64,000 nucleotides of DNA from Aureivirga marina. GTDB lineage: Bacteria > Bacteroidota > Bacteroidia > Flavobacteriales > Flavobacteriaceae. The notes under the pieces were generated by a model. It made no database searches. It saw only the letters and a list, made by a program, of their open reading frames with translations, and was not told where the DNA came from. The DNA is taken from assembly GCF_015767265.1 (NCBI RefSeq), contig NZ_JADPIB010000007.1, positions 152,438 through 216,437 on the forward strand. The letters run 5' to 3'. A program made the position numbers and the translations under genes. Positions within the stretch are counted from its first letter, which is position 1. Every line of letters starts with the position of its first letter. Shown here piece after piece: positions 17,476 through 25,860 of this stretch.

Positions 17476-19860
17476 ATGAAAAGAAAATTACTATTAAATA
17501 TCCTCTTTATGCTAAGTGGATTTTTACTTTTTGCACAAAACACTATATCAGGTAAAATCGTTGATGCCTCCGAATTACCTTTATCTTATGCAAATGTTCT
17601 ATTACATAATTCAGAAGATTCTAAAAGTATAAAAGGAACTACTTCTGATGATGAAGGAAATTATATTTTTAAAAATATTCCGAACGGAAAATATCATATT
17701 GAAGTTTCAATGATTGGATTTAAAAATCATACTTCGGAAACTTTTCAAATTACAGGAAATTCAAAATCGATGCATTTTACTTTAGAAGAAGAAATGCAAA
17801 TGCTAGGCGAAACCGAGATAAATACTCGTCCAGTAATTAAACAAACTGCTGAAAAATTAATTGTAGACATTGAAAAATCTGTTATGGTAAATTCCAATTT
17901 ACAAGATGTTGTAAAAAAAGTTCCTGGAATTATCGCTACAAATGGAAAAATAAGTTATGGAGGACAACAAGGTATTACGATTTTAATTAATGGAAAGACA
18001 ACAAATTATATTGATACAGAAACACTTTTAAGAGATTTTCCAGCAGATAATATTGCGAGAGTTGAATTAATTCAACAACCAGGTTCGGAATATGATGCTG
18101 AAGGTTCTGGACCGATTTTAAATATTATTTTAAAGAAAAATGTGGTTTTAGGGACACATGGAAATATAAAAGCAAATACAGGTTATGATAATGAAATAGA
18201 ATATGGAACAAGTGCTTCTATTTCGAGCTATAAAAATAAATTAAATTGGCAAGCGAGCGCTTCTTATAGAAAATCTGCTTGGCGAGAAGATTTAACAATC
18301 CGTAGAAGAGTTTCGCCGCAAGATGGACAAACTTCTCCAACGCTTTTTGATCAGTTTACTGAATCGCCATTTCATCCTGTTTCATATCGTTTTACAGGTG
18401 GAATGGATTATTATGTGAGTGAAAATCATAATTTCGGAATAAGTGGAAGAAGAATTCAAGTAAAATCTGATAGAACAGATGAAAATCGAACATTAATCAC
18501 AGAAAATAGTTTTTTAAATGCTCTTTATACAGAAAATGATTTTGAGAAAAAGAGAATTATTTACAATATAAATCCATATTATGAATTTGATAATGAGAAA
18601 AATAAATTAGTAGTTGATTTTAATTATGTGAACTATAATAATGAAAATATGAATACGCTTTTTTCTGTTGGAAATAGTACCGTTCCATATGATAATCAAC
18701 GCTATTTTCAAGATGGAAAATATGATATTCAGACGTATAAAGCAGATTATAAAAGAAAGATTAACGATGAATCAAATTGGATGTTTGGTGTGAAATATTC
18801 TATGGTCGAAACAGATTCTGATTTAAAATCATTTTTAGAAAATGGAAATGAAGATTATGTTTTTCAACCAAATCAAAGTAATCGATTTATTGTTGATGAA
18901 GATATTTTTGCAGTTTATGCGAAAGTAAATTGGAAATGGGAAAAATGGAATTTTTCTGGTGGACTTCGTTGGGAAGACAGCAAAACAAGCGGAACTTCTA
19001 AAAGTACCAATGAAACAAGAATTCGAAATATTTCAAAAATTTTTCCTAGCGCAAGTTTAAGTAGAAATTTTACAAAAGTTCTTGGTGCAAGTTTTTCTTA
19101 TAGTTATAGAATTCAAAGACCTTCTTATGATTCTCTAAATTCATTTGTTTATTATTATGATCCGTATGCTTTTGAAGAAGGAAATCCGAATTTAAAACCA
19201 TCTTTTACAAACAGTTTTCAGTTCAATTTAACTTATGAAAGTCAACCATTTTTTAGTGTTAGTTATCGAACTACAAAAGATGCACTTTTTCAGTTAATTA
19301 CCCAAAATGATGAAACAGCTCAAATTTCAAGGTCGATGATTAACTTAGAAGAAAGAGAAAATTGGAATTTTAGACTTTTTGCTCCTGTGAATTTTGTAAA
19401 AAGTTTAGATGGATATTCTGGATTTATTGTGAATTATAATCGTTATATGTCAGATAGATTAATGCCAACTTTAGATATTGATAAATGGTCTTTAACTTGG
19501 TATACAAGTGTTGAATATAAATTGCCTTGGGACATTCAATCTGAATTTTCGATGTATTATAACACAGGAAGTTTAGAAGGACAATTGGATGTTGATTGGG
19601 TAGCAAATATGGATTTTGCTTTGAGTAAAACATTTATCGATGGAAAATTAAAAGCAAATCTTGGAATTTCTGATATTTTAAATAGAAAAGTTTTTGGAAC
19701 AATTCGATATGATAATATTGATGGAGATATCGTTAGTGATTGGTCAAGACAGAAGTTGTATTTTCAATTGACTTATAAATTTGGTTCAAGATTTAATAAG
19801 AAAAAAGAAAGAAAAAATTCCTCACAAGAAGAACAAAATAGAATTAATAGTAATAATTAA
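17476..19860 (+). CDS. Outer-membrane beta-barrel receptor, CarboxypepD_reg-like N-terminus
   Basis: This 794-residue protein has a signal peptide (1-20, ending LLFAQN), an N-terminal carboxypeptidase-regulatory-like domain (about 22-100: TISGKIVDASELPLSYANVLL), a plug-like domain (about 125-220: VVKKVPGIIATNGKISYGGQQGITILINGK) and a long C-terminal barrel rich in alternating aromatics. This is the TonB-dependent-receptor-related outer membrane family typical of Bacteroidota. The ligand is unknown. It converges on the RiPP-type cluster and resembles the receptor at its far end (27035-29452), but sits in a separate transcription unit. Confidence 0.85.
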   Translation: MKRKLLLNILFMLSGFLLFAQNTISGKIVDASELPLSYANVLLHNSEDSKSIKGTTSDDEGNYIFKNIPNGKYHIEVSMIGFKNHTSETFQITGNSKSMHFTLEEEMQMLGETEINTRPVIKQTAEKLIVDIEKSVMVNSNLQDVVKKVPGIIATNGKISYGGQQGITILINGKTTNYIDTETLLRDFPADNIARVELIQQPGSEYDAEGSGPILNIILKKNVVLGTHGNIKANTGYDNEIEYGTSASISSYKNKLNWQASASYRKSAWREDLTIRRRVSPQDGQTSPTLFDQFTESPFHPVSYRFTGGMDYYVSENHNFGISGRRIQVKSDRTDENRTLITENSFLNALYTENDFEKKRIIYNINPYYEFDNEKNKLVVDFNYVNYNNENMNTLFSVGNSTVPYDNQRYFQDGKYDIQTYKADYKRKINDESNWMFGVKYSMVETDSDLKSFLENGNEDYVFQPNQSNRFIVDEDIFAVYAKVNWKWEKWNFSGGLRWEDSKTSGTSKSTNETRIRNISKIFPSASLSRNFTKVLGASFSYSYRIQRPSYDSLNSFVYYYDPYAFEEGNPNLKPSFTNSFQFNLTYESQPFFSVSYRTTKDALFQLITQNDETAQISRSMINLEERENWNFRLFAPVNFVKSLDGYSGFIVNYNRYMSDRLMPTLDIDKWSLTWYTSVEYKLPWDIQSEFSMYYNTGSLEGQLDVDWVANMDFALSKTFIDGKLKANLGISDILNRKVFGTIRYDNIDGDIVSDWSRQKLYFQLTYKFGSRFNKKKERKNSSQEEQNRINSNN

Positions 19861-19865
19861 AATAG

Positions 19866-19897
19866 AAATCCCAAGAAAAGTTCTTGGGATTTTTTTA
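19866..19897. terminator. Bidirectional terminator between the receptor and TPR genes
   Basis: AAATCCCAAGAA-AAG-TTCTTGGGATTT is a perfect 12-bp stem with a T run on the + side. It lies between the stops of two convergent genes. Confidence 0.92.
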
Positions 19898-20719
19898 TTC
19901 TTTTACAAGTAAATTATATTCGTTTTCTAAATCTTCAAAATATACTTTAAAACAATTATAATTTATTAATGAATAATAATCAGGTTTACTGAACTTTGAC
20001 ATTGCATCCTTCAAAATTTCTTTCGCTTTTTCTGTGTTTCCTAAAGCTTTATGAGAAAGAGCAGCATAATAATAATTTCCATATTTATTAGGTAAAATTG
20101 CCATCTGTTTCTCAATTGCATTTATTGCATTTTCAAATTCACCATTTTTATAATAAAGCATTCCAAGAACGTAATAATCTAAGTTTCCAATATCAGAAGT
20201 ATCTTCATAACTATCGACATATTTTTTCATTACATCAAGTCCTTTCTTATTTTGATTAAGTTTTGCATAAGACATTGCTAACAATAATCGCATATCCATA
20301 TCTCCACCTGATGTATAAATATATGGAAATGCATTTGGCAAAGCATAATATCTTTCTAAATCTTCAACACACATTTTATAATTTCCAAGTGCGAAAAACC
20401 AATAAGCTCTATAATCCAAATTATCTCTAGGATTCGCTTCTACAGCTTTGTTTAGGATTTCCATTCCTTCAAGAATAAACCCTCTTTTTAAAAAAGGAAC
20501 AGATTTTTCTTTTAAAGCAAAGTCATTTTTAGGGTTTAAAAGAATCGCTTTGTCCAAAAGCATTTGTGATTTTTTGCTTCCTTGCTCGTAAGTTAGAGCT
20601 TCATTTGTGATTTCACATGATTTTCTTTCGTCGCTATTTTCAGGATAAATTAAACAATTTACTTGCGCATTTATAAAAGAAAAAGTAAAAAAAAATGCGA
20701 ATAAAATTACTTGTTTCAT
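19895..20719 (-). CDS. Exported tetratricopeptide-repeat protein
   Basis: This 274-residue protein has a signal peptide (1-18, ending SFINAQ) and several TPR-like helix pairs, for example ALKEKSVPFLKRGFILEGMEILNKAVEANP and YYAALSHKALGNTEKAKEILKDAM. TPR proteins act as protein-binding scaffolds. Its ATG overlaps the stop of the preceding lipoprotein gene by four bases, so it is translationally coupled to the end of the RiPP-type operon. Its role there is unknown. Confidence 0.75.
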   Translation of the reverse strand: MKQVILFAFFFTFSFINAQVNCLIYPENSDERKSCEITNEALTYEQGSKKSQMLLDKAILLNPKNDFALKEKSVPFLKRGFILEGMEILNKAVEANPRDNLDYRAYWFFALGNYKMCVEDLERYYALPNAFPYIYTSGGDMDMRLLLAMSYAKLNQNKKGLDVMKKYVDSYEDTSDIGNLDYYVLGMLYYKNGEFENAINAIEKQMAILPNKYGNYYYAALSHKALGNTEKAKEILKDAMSKFSKPDYYSLINYNCFKVYFEDLENEYNLLVKE

Positions 20720-21213
20720 GATAAGATTAGTTTTCCGTTATTGAAGTTTAAGATGATATAACAATAACCATCTGGATTTGTTTCTGAGTTTATATGTTCC
20801 CAATTTTTAAGATTTCTAACAATTGTAATAACTTGTTCTTCTAATTTTTTTGGAGAATCGATTTGTCGAAATTGATTATCTAAAATTTCCCAACGAAATC
20901 TTCCAGTTTCTCTTTTGCAATTTAAAGCCAGTCGAATTGAAAAAGTTCCAGTAAAATCTTGAAAACTTTCATCGAAAACAAATTGTTGTAGAAATTCTTT
21001 TTCAATAGCTCTTTGTCCACCAATATAACCGATTAATGAGCGTGAATGAAATACTTTTGAAGTGTCGCAAAATTTGAAATTTTGATGATCAATTTTAGGA
21101 TTAAAAACGGTATCTCCAATGTGTTCAGTATATTCTTTTTGTTCTTTTTTTTGATTGCAACTTAATAGGATGAGAAGTAAAAATAGGAGGAAAGGAGTTT
21201 GTATTTTAGTCAT
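20716..21213 (-). CDS. Lipoprotein with a TonB-C-like domain
   Basis: This 165-residue protein has a lipoprotein signal (LLILLSC, Cys19). Its C-terminal part (about 80-165) follows the TonB C-terminal pattern: FTGTFSIRLALNCKRETGRFRWEIL, then EEQVITIVRNLKNWEHI, then YIILNFNNGKL. In TonB-type proteins this region contacts outer-membrane receptors. A lipid-anchored version cannot transduce energy like TonB, so it may be an accessory partner of the receptor. It follows the HlyD gene by 12 bases. Assignment to the TonB fold is tentative. Confidence 0.5.
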   Translation of the reverse strand: MTKIQTPFLLFLLLILLSCNQKKEQKEYTEHIGDTVFNPKIDHQNFKFCDTSKVFHSRSLIGYIGGQRAIEKEFLQQFVFDESFQDFTGTFSIRLALNCKRETGRFRWEILDNQFRQIDSPKKLEEQVITIVRNLKNWEHINSETNPDGYCYIILNFNNGKLILS

Positions 21214-21225
21214 ATTTTTTAATTA

Positions 21226-22179
21226 TTAAAATTTAAATTTCGAGAAAATTTTATGAATTACTCTTGTTTCATTTGTGACAATTTTTGCACTACCATGAAT
21301 TTCGTTATTTATTTTCAAAGTATCACCATTTGTTGTGATTAAATGATTTAAAAGTTTGAATGTTATAAAGTATTTTGAATTCTGATTTGGTATTGATGAA
21401 ATAGTTTCAATTTCCCCTTTGATAGTTCCGTGATTTGATAAATTATATCCTAAAGGAGTAATATTCACTTTTTGTCCTATTTTAAGTTTGTGATAATAGT
21501 TTTCAGAAATTTCACTAAAACATTTTAAATTATCTTTATTTGGAACAATAGAAAATATAAGTTCATTTTCATTAATATCTTCATTTTTTTTCCAGTTTTT
21601 AGTAAAATAGATGATGCCGTTTTCTCTACTTTTTATGATATATTTTCCTTCCCAAATCTGAATTTTATTTTTTAAAGAGTTTAATTCAAGTTCTAATTTT
21701 TGTTGTTGATTTTTAGATGATTTTTGGGAAAAAGTAGCAAAAGATTTTAAGAATTTTTCTAAACTAATAGAAAGTTCCCCTACATTTAGAGGTAATAGAT
21801 TTTTAGCAGTTTTTGTATAATTTTTTTTATCTAAAGAAATGGAGTTTAAATAATTTTTTAAAAATAAAACATCTATAGAATTTGCTGTGTTTTTTAAAGT
21901 TGCAAGAATAGATTTTTCTCTTACAAATTGACCTTCATTTACAAAAACTGAATCGATTATTGCATTTTGTGAAGCATAGATTTTTTGATTAGGAATTGAA
22001 ATAGTTGTTTGAACTGAAATTGTATCAGGATATTTTATAAAATAAGTTATAGTGTAAAAAACAATGATAAAAACAAGTAGAATTTTATATCCAATTGTAT
22101 AAATTGCTTTCGGAGGTGTAGAAAGAATATTTTTAACTTCTGAACTATATAAGTCGATTTCATTTTCAATATTTTCCAT
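21226..22179 (-). CDS. HlyD family periplasmic adaptor protein
   Basis: This 317-residue membrane-fusion protein has an N-terminal cytoplasmic tail, one transmembrane segment (about 28-47), a barrel-sandwich half (TISIPNQKIYASQNAIIDSVFVNEGQFVREKSILATL), a short coiled coil (about 110-175) and the return half (IIKSRENGIIYF). It starts one base after the ABC exporter gene ends, which marks it as the adaptor of that peptide exporter. Together they would form the inner part of a type I peptide secretion path. Confidence 0.85.
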   Translation of the reverse strand: MENIENEIDLYSSEVKNILSTPPKAIYTIGYKILLVFIIVFYTITYFIKYPDTISVQTTISIPNQKIYASQNAIIDSVFVNEGQFVREKSILATLKNTANSIDVLFLKNYLNSISLDKKNYTKTAKNLLPLNVGELSISLEKFLKSFATFSQKSSKNQQQKLELELNSLKNKIQIWEGKYIIKSRENGIIYFTKNWKKNEDINENELIFSIVPNKDNLKCFSEISENYYHKLKIGQKVNITPLGYNLSNHGTIKGEIETISSIPNQNSKYFITFKLLNHLITTNGDTLKINNEIHGSAKIVTNETRVIHKIFSKFKF

Positions 22180-22180
22180 A

Positions 22181-24370
22181 CTAATTTCCTAATTCTAATT
22201 GATTTTTAACTAATTCATAATAGCGATTTCTTCTTTGAGTTAATTCCTCATGTGTACCTTCTTCTACAATTTCACCATCTTCTAGAACAATGATTTTATC
22301 TGCGTTTTTCACTGTACTTAAACGATGTGCAATAACAACCGAAGTTCTATTTTGCATAAAATCATTTAAGTTTTTCATGATGATTTTTTCATTATTTGCA
22401 TCTAAAGCACTTGTTGCTTCATCAAAAAAGACAAATTCCGGGTTTTTATAAACAGCCCTAGCAATCATAATTCTTTGAACTTGACCACCGCTTAATTGTA
22501 AACCAGAATTTCCAATAGAAGTATTATATCTATTAGGAAGTTTATCAATAAATTCACCACTATTTGAAATGCGAATTGCTTTTTTTAGTTTTTCAATATC
22601 CACTTTTTCAGATTGTTCAGATTCTGCAATATTTCCAAGAATTGAATCATCAAAAATGAAAGAATCTTGAAGTACAGCTCCACTTTTACTTCTCCAAAAA
22701 TTGTTATTGATTTTAGATAAATCATCTGTACCTACTTGAATATTTCCTTTTGTTGGCTCACAAAATTTTAAAAGTAATTTTAATAAAGTTGTTTTTCCAC
22801 TTCCGCTTGCTCCAACAATTGCAGTAATTTTACCATCAGGAAATACACAATTGATATTTTTTAAAACATAAGGAGTTGTATTTCCTCCATATCTAAAAGA
22901 TAAATTTGAAATAACGATATCTCGATTTTCTGATAAATGAAGTTGTTTTTCAATTTTCTTATTGTCTTCATCTTGTTTATTATGCACTTGTAAAAGTCGT
23001 TCGATGCTTAATTTTGCATCTTGCCAAATTTGTACAAATCCAATAAAATCATTCAGAGGAACATTTAATTGTCCAACAATATATTGGATAGAAAGCATCA
23101 TACCTAAAGTAATATCTCCTTTTACTACAGCAGTTGCAGATAAAAATGTAATAAGAATATTTTTTAGCTCATTAATAAAGCCAGAACCTATAGATTGGTA
23201 ATGTGAAAGGTATAAAGAACTAATAGATGTTTTAAATAATTTTGTTTGAATTTGTTCCCATTTCCATCTATTTTTTCTTTGAGAATTATTAATTTTTATT
23301 TCATGAACTCCATCGATTATTTGTACCAAAGCTGTTTGGCTTTGCGACATTTCATCGAATCTTTTAAAATCTAATTCAGCTCGTTTTTTTAAGAAAAATA
23401 AAGCCCAAGTAACATAGCAAATTGCGCCAATTAAAAAGACAATAAAGATTTGAAAATTATAATACGCTAAAACAAAACTAAAAGTCAAAAACAATAGAGA
23501 TGAATATAACATATTAAAAGATGAAGAAGATATAAAGTTTTGAATTCTTCTATGATCTGCGATTCTTTGAAGATGTTCTCCAGTATTTCTTGTTTCAAAA
23601 TAAGAAACAGGTAAGTTTAAAATTTTATAGAGAAAATCAGAAATCATTTTAATATTCAATCTACTTGTAACATGAAGAACTAACCATTCTCGGAAAATTT
23701 GTAAAGAAGTTTGAGAAATGAATAGAATTAATTGCGCAAATAGAATGTAATATATAAAAGAAAGGTTTTGATTTGCAATTCCAACATCAACAATAGATTG
23801 TAATAGAAAAGGTAACGTAAATTGAATTATCGTTCCTAAAATTAAACCAATAAAGAGCTGGCGAATAATTTTTTTATATGGTTTAATATATGGAAGAATA
23901 AAATTTAAACTTGTTTTTTTCTTAGATTCTTCCTCTATTTTGTAAAATTCAGCATTTGGTTCAAGTGCTAAAACATAGCCAGTTTTATCTTGTAAACTCG
24001 TCCATTTTTCAATAAATTCATCGTGAGTATATTCTACAAGATTTTTCGCAGGATCTGCAACAAATATTTTCTCTTTTGTTGTTTCATAAACAATCACAAA
24101 ATGATTTTGTTCCCAAGGAACAATACAAGGTAATGGAATTTCTTCAATCAAACTTTGAAATGAAACTCGCATTCCCAAAGTTCTCATTTCTATCTGTTCA
24201 GCTGCATCTGCAATTCCACCTAAGGTAACACCAATTTTAGTGATTCCAGCTTTTTCTCTTAAAAATTCTCGTGATAAAGTTTTGCCATAATGTTTGGCAA
24301 TCATTCTTAAACAAGTTGGTCCACAATCTCTATAATCCAATTGTTTGAAAAATGGAAATTTCTTTTTCAT
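22181..24370 (-). CDS. Peptidase C39 domain ABC exporter (PCAT)
   Basis: This 729-residue bifunctional exporter removes double-glycine leaders and exports the peptide. The N-terminal C39 protease (1-145) has the oxyanion Gln10, catalytic Cys16 in DYRDCGPTC, His90 in QNHFVIVY and Asp106 in VADPAK. A six-helix membrane domain spans about 160-445. The ATPase follows with GASGSGKTT, LSGGQVQR and FFDEATSALD. All catalytic residues are present, so it should be active. The nearby 60-residue precursor with a GG leader is the obvious substrate. Confidence 0.93.
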   Translation of the reverse strand: MKKKFPFFKQLDYRDCGPTCLRMIAKHYGKTLSREFLREKAGITKIGVTLGGIADAAEQIEMRTLGMRVSFQSLIEEIPLPCIVPWEQNHFVIVYETTKEKIFVADPAKNLVEYTHDEFIEKWTSLQDKTGYVLALEPNAEFYKIEEESKKKTSLNFILPYIKPYKKIIRQLFIGLILGTIIQFTLPFLLQSIVDVGIANQNLSFIYYILFAQLILFISQTSLQIFREWLVLHVTSRLNIKMISDFLYKILNLPVSYFETRNTGEHLQRIADHRRIQNFISSSSFNMLYSSLLFLTFSFVLAYYNFQIFIVFLIGAICYVTWALFFLKKRAELDFKRFDEMSQSQTALVQIIDGVHEIKINNSQRKNRWKWEQIQTKLFKTSISSLYLSHYQSIGSGFINELKNILITFLSATAVVKGDITLGMMLSIQYIVGQLNVPLNDFIGFVQIWQDAKLSIERLLQVHNKQDEDNKKIEKQLHLSENRDIVISNLSFRYGGNTTPYVLKNINCVFPDGKITAIVGASGSGKTTLLKLLLKFCEPTKGNIQVGTDDLSKINNNFWRSKSGAVLQDSFIFDDSILGNIAESEQSEKVDIEKLKKAIRISNSGEFIDKLPNRYNTSIGNSGLQLSGGQVQRIMIARAVYKNPEFVFFDEATSALDANNEKIIMKNLNDFMQNRTSVVIAHRLSTVKNADKIIVLEDGEIVEEGTHEELTQRRNRYYELVKNQLELGN

Positions 24371-24375
24371 AAATG

Positions 24376-25521
24376 CTAAATCGTATCTTTTACATAGTTA
24401 TTTTGATATTTAAATTCTCCAAAAGAAGTTCTGTGATGAAAATTAGTGAAATTATAATTCGATAAAATAGAATTATTTTTATTTGTTACATAAAACGCTT
24501 TAATAATTGAAAAAACAGTAGATTCTTTTGCTGATTTTTCAAGAACTTCTGTTGAAATATTTTTTTCTAAAATAGATTGAAATGTTTCAAAATCAGAATT
24601 TGCTTTTTTTAGATAGAAAGCAATTTTCAAGTTCAAAAATTCTTTTTCTTCAGTGCTTATTTCGAGATTTGATAAAGAATCTAATAAATAAAAAGCTGAA
24701 ACTGTATTACAGAATAAATTTAAAAACAAAGTGTAAAAATTTCTTGGATCCTCTGTTGTAATTAATTCTGAAATATTTGTTCGAATATTTTTTTCAAAAA
24801 TTTCTTTATCTCCATGAAAAAGAGTAGTAAATAATAAACTACTTGAAGTAAAAATGACATCCGATAGAATTTCAGAAAATGTATTTTTTCCATTTACATG
24901 AAGAAAAATTGCTCCATTTGCATTAATCGAACTAAAAGATTTTCCATTTCTGTCTTCTTGATTTATTTGGAAGAAAATAAAAGTTCGTAACACCTTTTCG
25001 ATTTCATTGTAAAATTCTTCAGAATTCTTTTTGATAAAATGAACAACTTTTTCTAAAGTATTATAATTCTTTTTAAACAAATCCTTCTCAAGCGAAATAT
25101 TTTCCGTTTGAATTTGAATTCCAGAAGTTACAATATGCACAATATTTTTATAAAGAGGAATCTCTTCAGAAATTACTTCCAGATTTGTATCTTTTATAAA
25201 AGTTAAAGGTTTTGAATTATTTTCAGAAAAATAACCTTGATTTGGAATATATGCTGTTTTATTCTTATCTAGTAATCCTTCATAATTAAAATCATCAGAT
25301 TTTAAATATCCTTGATATAGTTCTATTAACAAATTTTCAGGAAAGAAAGTATCTGTTTGCGCTTTATTAAAATAAGCAAGAAAAATAGGATTTAAGAAAA
25401 TAGCATCATTTTCAAAATCAATTTGCTGTAAAACAGATGGATTTTCTTTATAAGTTAAAATTCGAACGATATTCGCCATTTCAACTTGTTTTTCATTTAA
25501 AAAATCAGATAATTTTTTCAT
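24376..25521 (-). CDS. Paralogue of the HQxxH protein that lacks its histidines
   Basis: This 381-residue cytoplasmic protein is alignable along its length with the 385-residue protein upstream: ENPSVLQQIDFENDAIFLNP vs NYPSILEKLDFDNDDAFNEP, and AYIPNQGYF vs AFIPNVGYF. Where the paralogue has the HQTGH box, this one reads FTSSS (residues 224-228), so both putative metal ligands are gone, while the downstream DPR motif (258-260) remains. It is therefore probably not catalytic and may bind the leader or act as a partner. It ends five bases before the exporter gene. The family is unrecognised. Confidence 0.7.
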   Translation of the reverse strand: MKKLSDFLNEKQVEMANIVRILTYKENPSVLQQIDFENDAIFLNPIFLAYFNKAQTDTFFPENLLIELYQGYLKSDDFNYEGLLDKNKTAYIPNQGYFSENNSKPLTFIKDTNLEVISEEIPLYKNIVHIVTSGIQIQTENISLEKDLFKKNYNTLEKVVHFIKKNSEEFYNEIEKVLRTFIFFQINQEDRNGKSFSSINANGAIFLHVNGKNTFSEILSDVIFTSSSLLFTTLFHGDKEIFEKNIRTNISELITTEDPRNFYTLFLNLFCNTVSAFYLLDSLSNLEISTEEKEFLNLKIAFYLKKANSDFETFQSILEKNISTEVLEKSAKESTVFSIIKAFYVTNKNNSILSNYNFTNFHHRTSFGEFKYQNNYVKDTI

Positions 25522-25545
25522 AGAAAGTTAATTTAAAAATACAAA

Positions 25546-25573
25546 AGCAGAAAGGTATAATTACCTTTCTGCT
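25546..25573 (-). terminator. Hairpin after the precursor gene
   Basis: AGCAGAAAGGTA and TACCTTTCTGCT form a perfect 12-bp stem with a four-base loop, starting 21 bases past the precursor stop. On the minus strand it is followed by TTTTGTATTTTTAAA. This imperfect T tract suggests partial termination, allowing high precursor expression and lower expression of the genes behind it. Confidence 0.8.
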
Positions 25574-25593
25574 AATCTTATAAATGATTTGAA

Positions 25594-25776
25594 TTAAGCC
25601 ATTCCTTTTGGTCCTTCTGGAGAAGGATCAGCTGCAGCCATTGGGTGACAGTTGTTTCCATGACAGCTGTTGAATCCACCTTTTCCTCTAGTTCCACCAG
25701 CGATAGTGTTTAATAATTCGTCTGAAGCGATAGTATCTGCTTTTTTTACTAAATCGTCAAATGATAATTTTTTCAT
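25594..25776 (-). CDS. Double-glycine leader peptide precursor (RiPP-type)
   Basis: This is a 60-residue peptide. Residues 1-28 form a leader starting MKKLSFDDLVKKAD and ending DELLNTIAGG, the double-glycine type cut by C39 exporters and like the GG-leader natural-product precursors of Bacteroidota. Cleavage after Gly28 leaves a 32-residue core with a GKGGF segment, the motif CHGNNCH (Cys38, His39, Cys43, His44) and a Pro/Gly/Ala-rich tail. It lies between two paralogous putative modification proteins, next to a C39 exporter. The ATG at 25776 is preferred over an upstream in-frame ATG at 25818, which would put AT-rich leader sequence in the protein. Confidence 0.88.
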   Translation of the reverse strand: MKKLSFDDLVKKADTIASDELLNTIAGGTRGKGGFNSCHGNNCHPMAAADPSPEGPKGMA

Positions 25777-25860
25777 AATAATAATTAATTTTTTGAATTT
25801 AAGCTTACTCTGTTGCAAAGGTTTTTCAGCTTCCCCCTATGTGTACACAATTTCTTTATA
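25777..25860 (-). promoter_or_regulatory. Precursor upstream region with palindrome
   Basis: The 84-base gap before the precursor holds the perfect palindrome TGTGTACACA at 25840-25849. On the minus strand it also holds AACCTTTG, one mismatch from TAnnTTTG, about 24 bases past a TTG. A dedicated promoter with an overlapping operator is possible but unproven. Confidence 0.3.
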
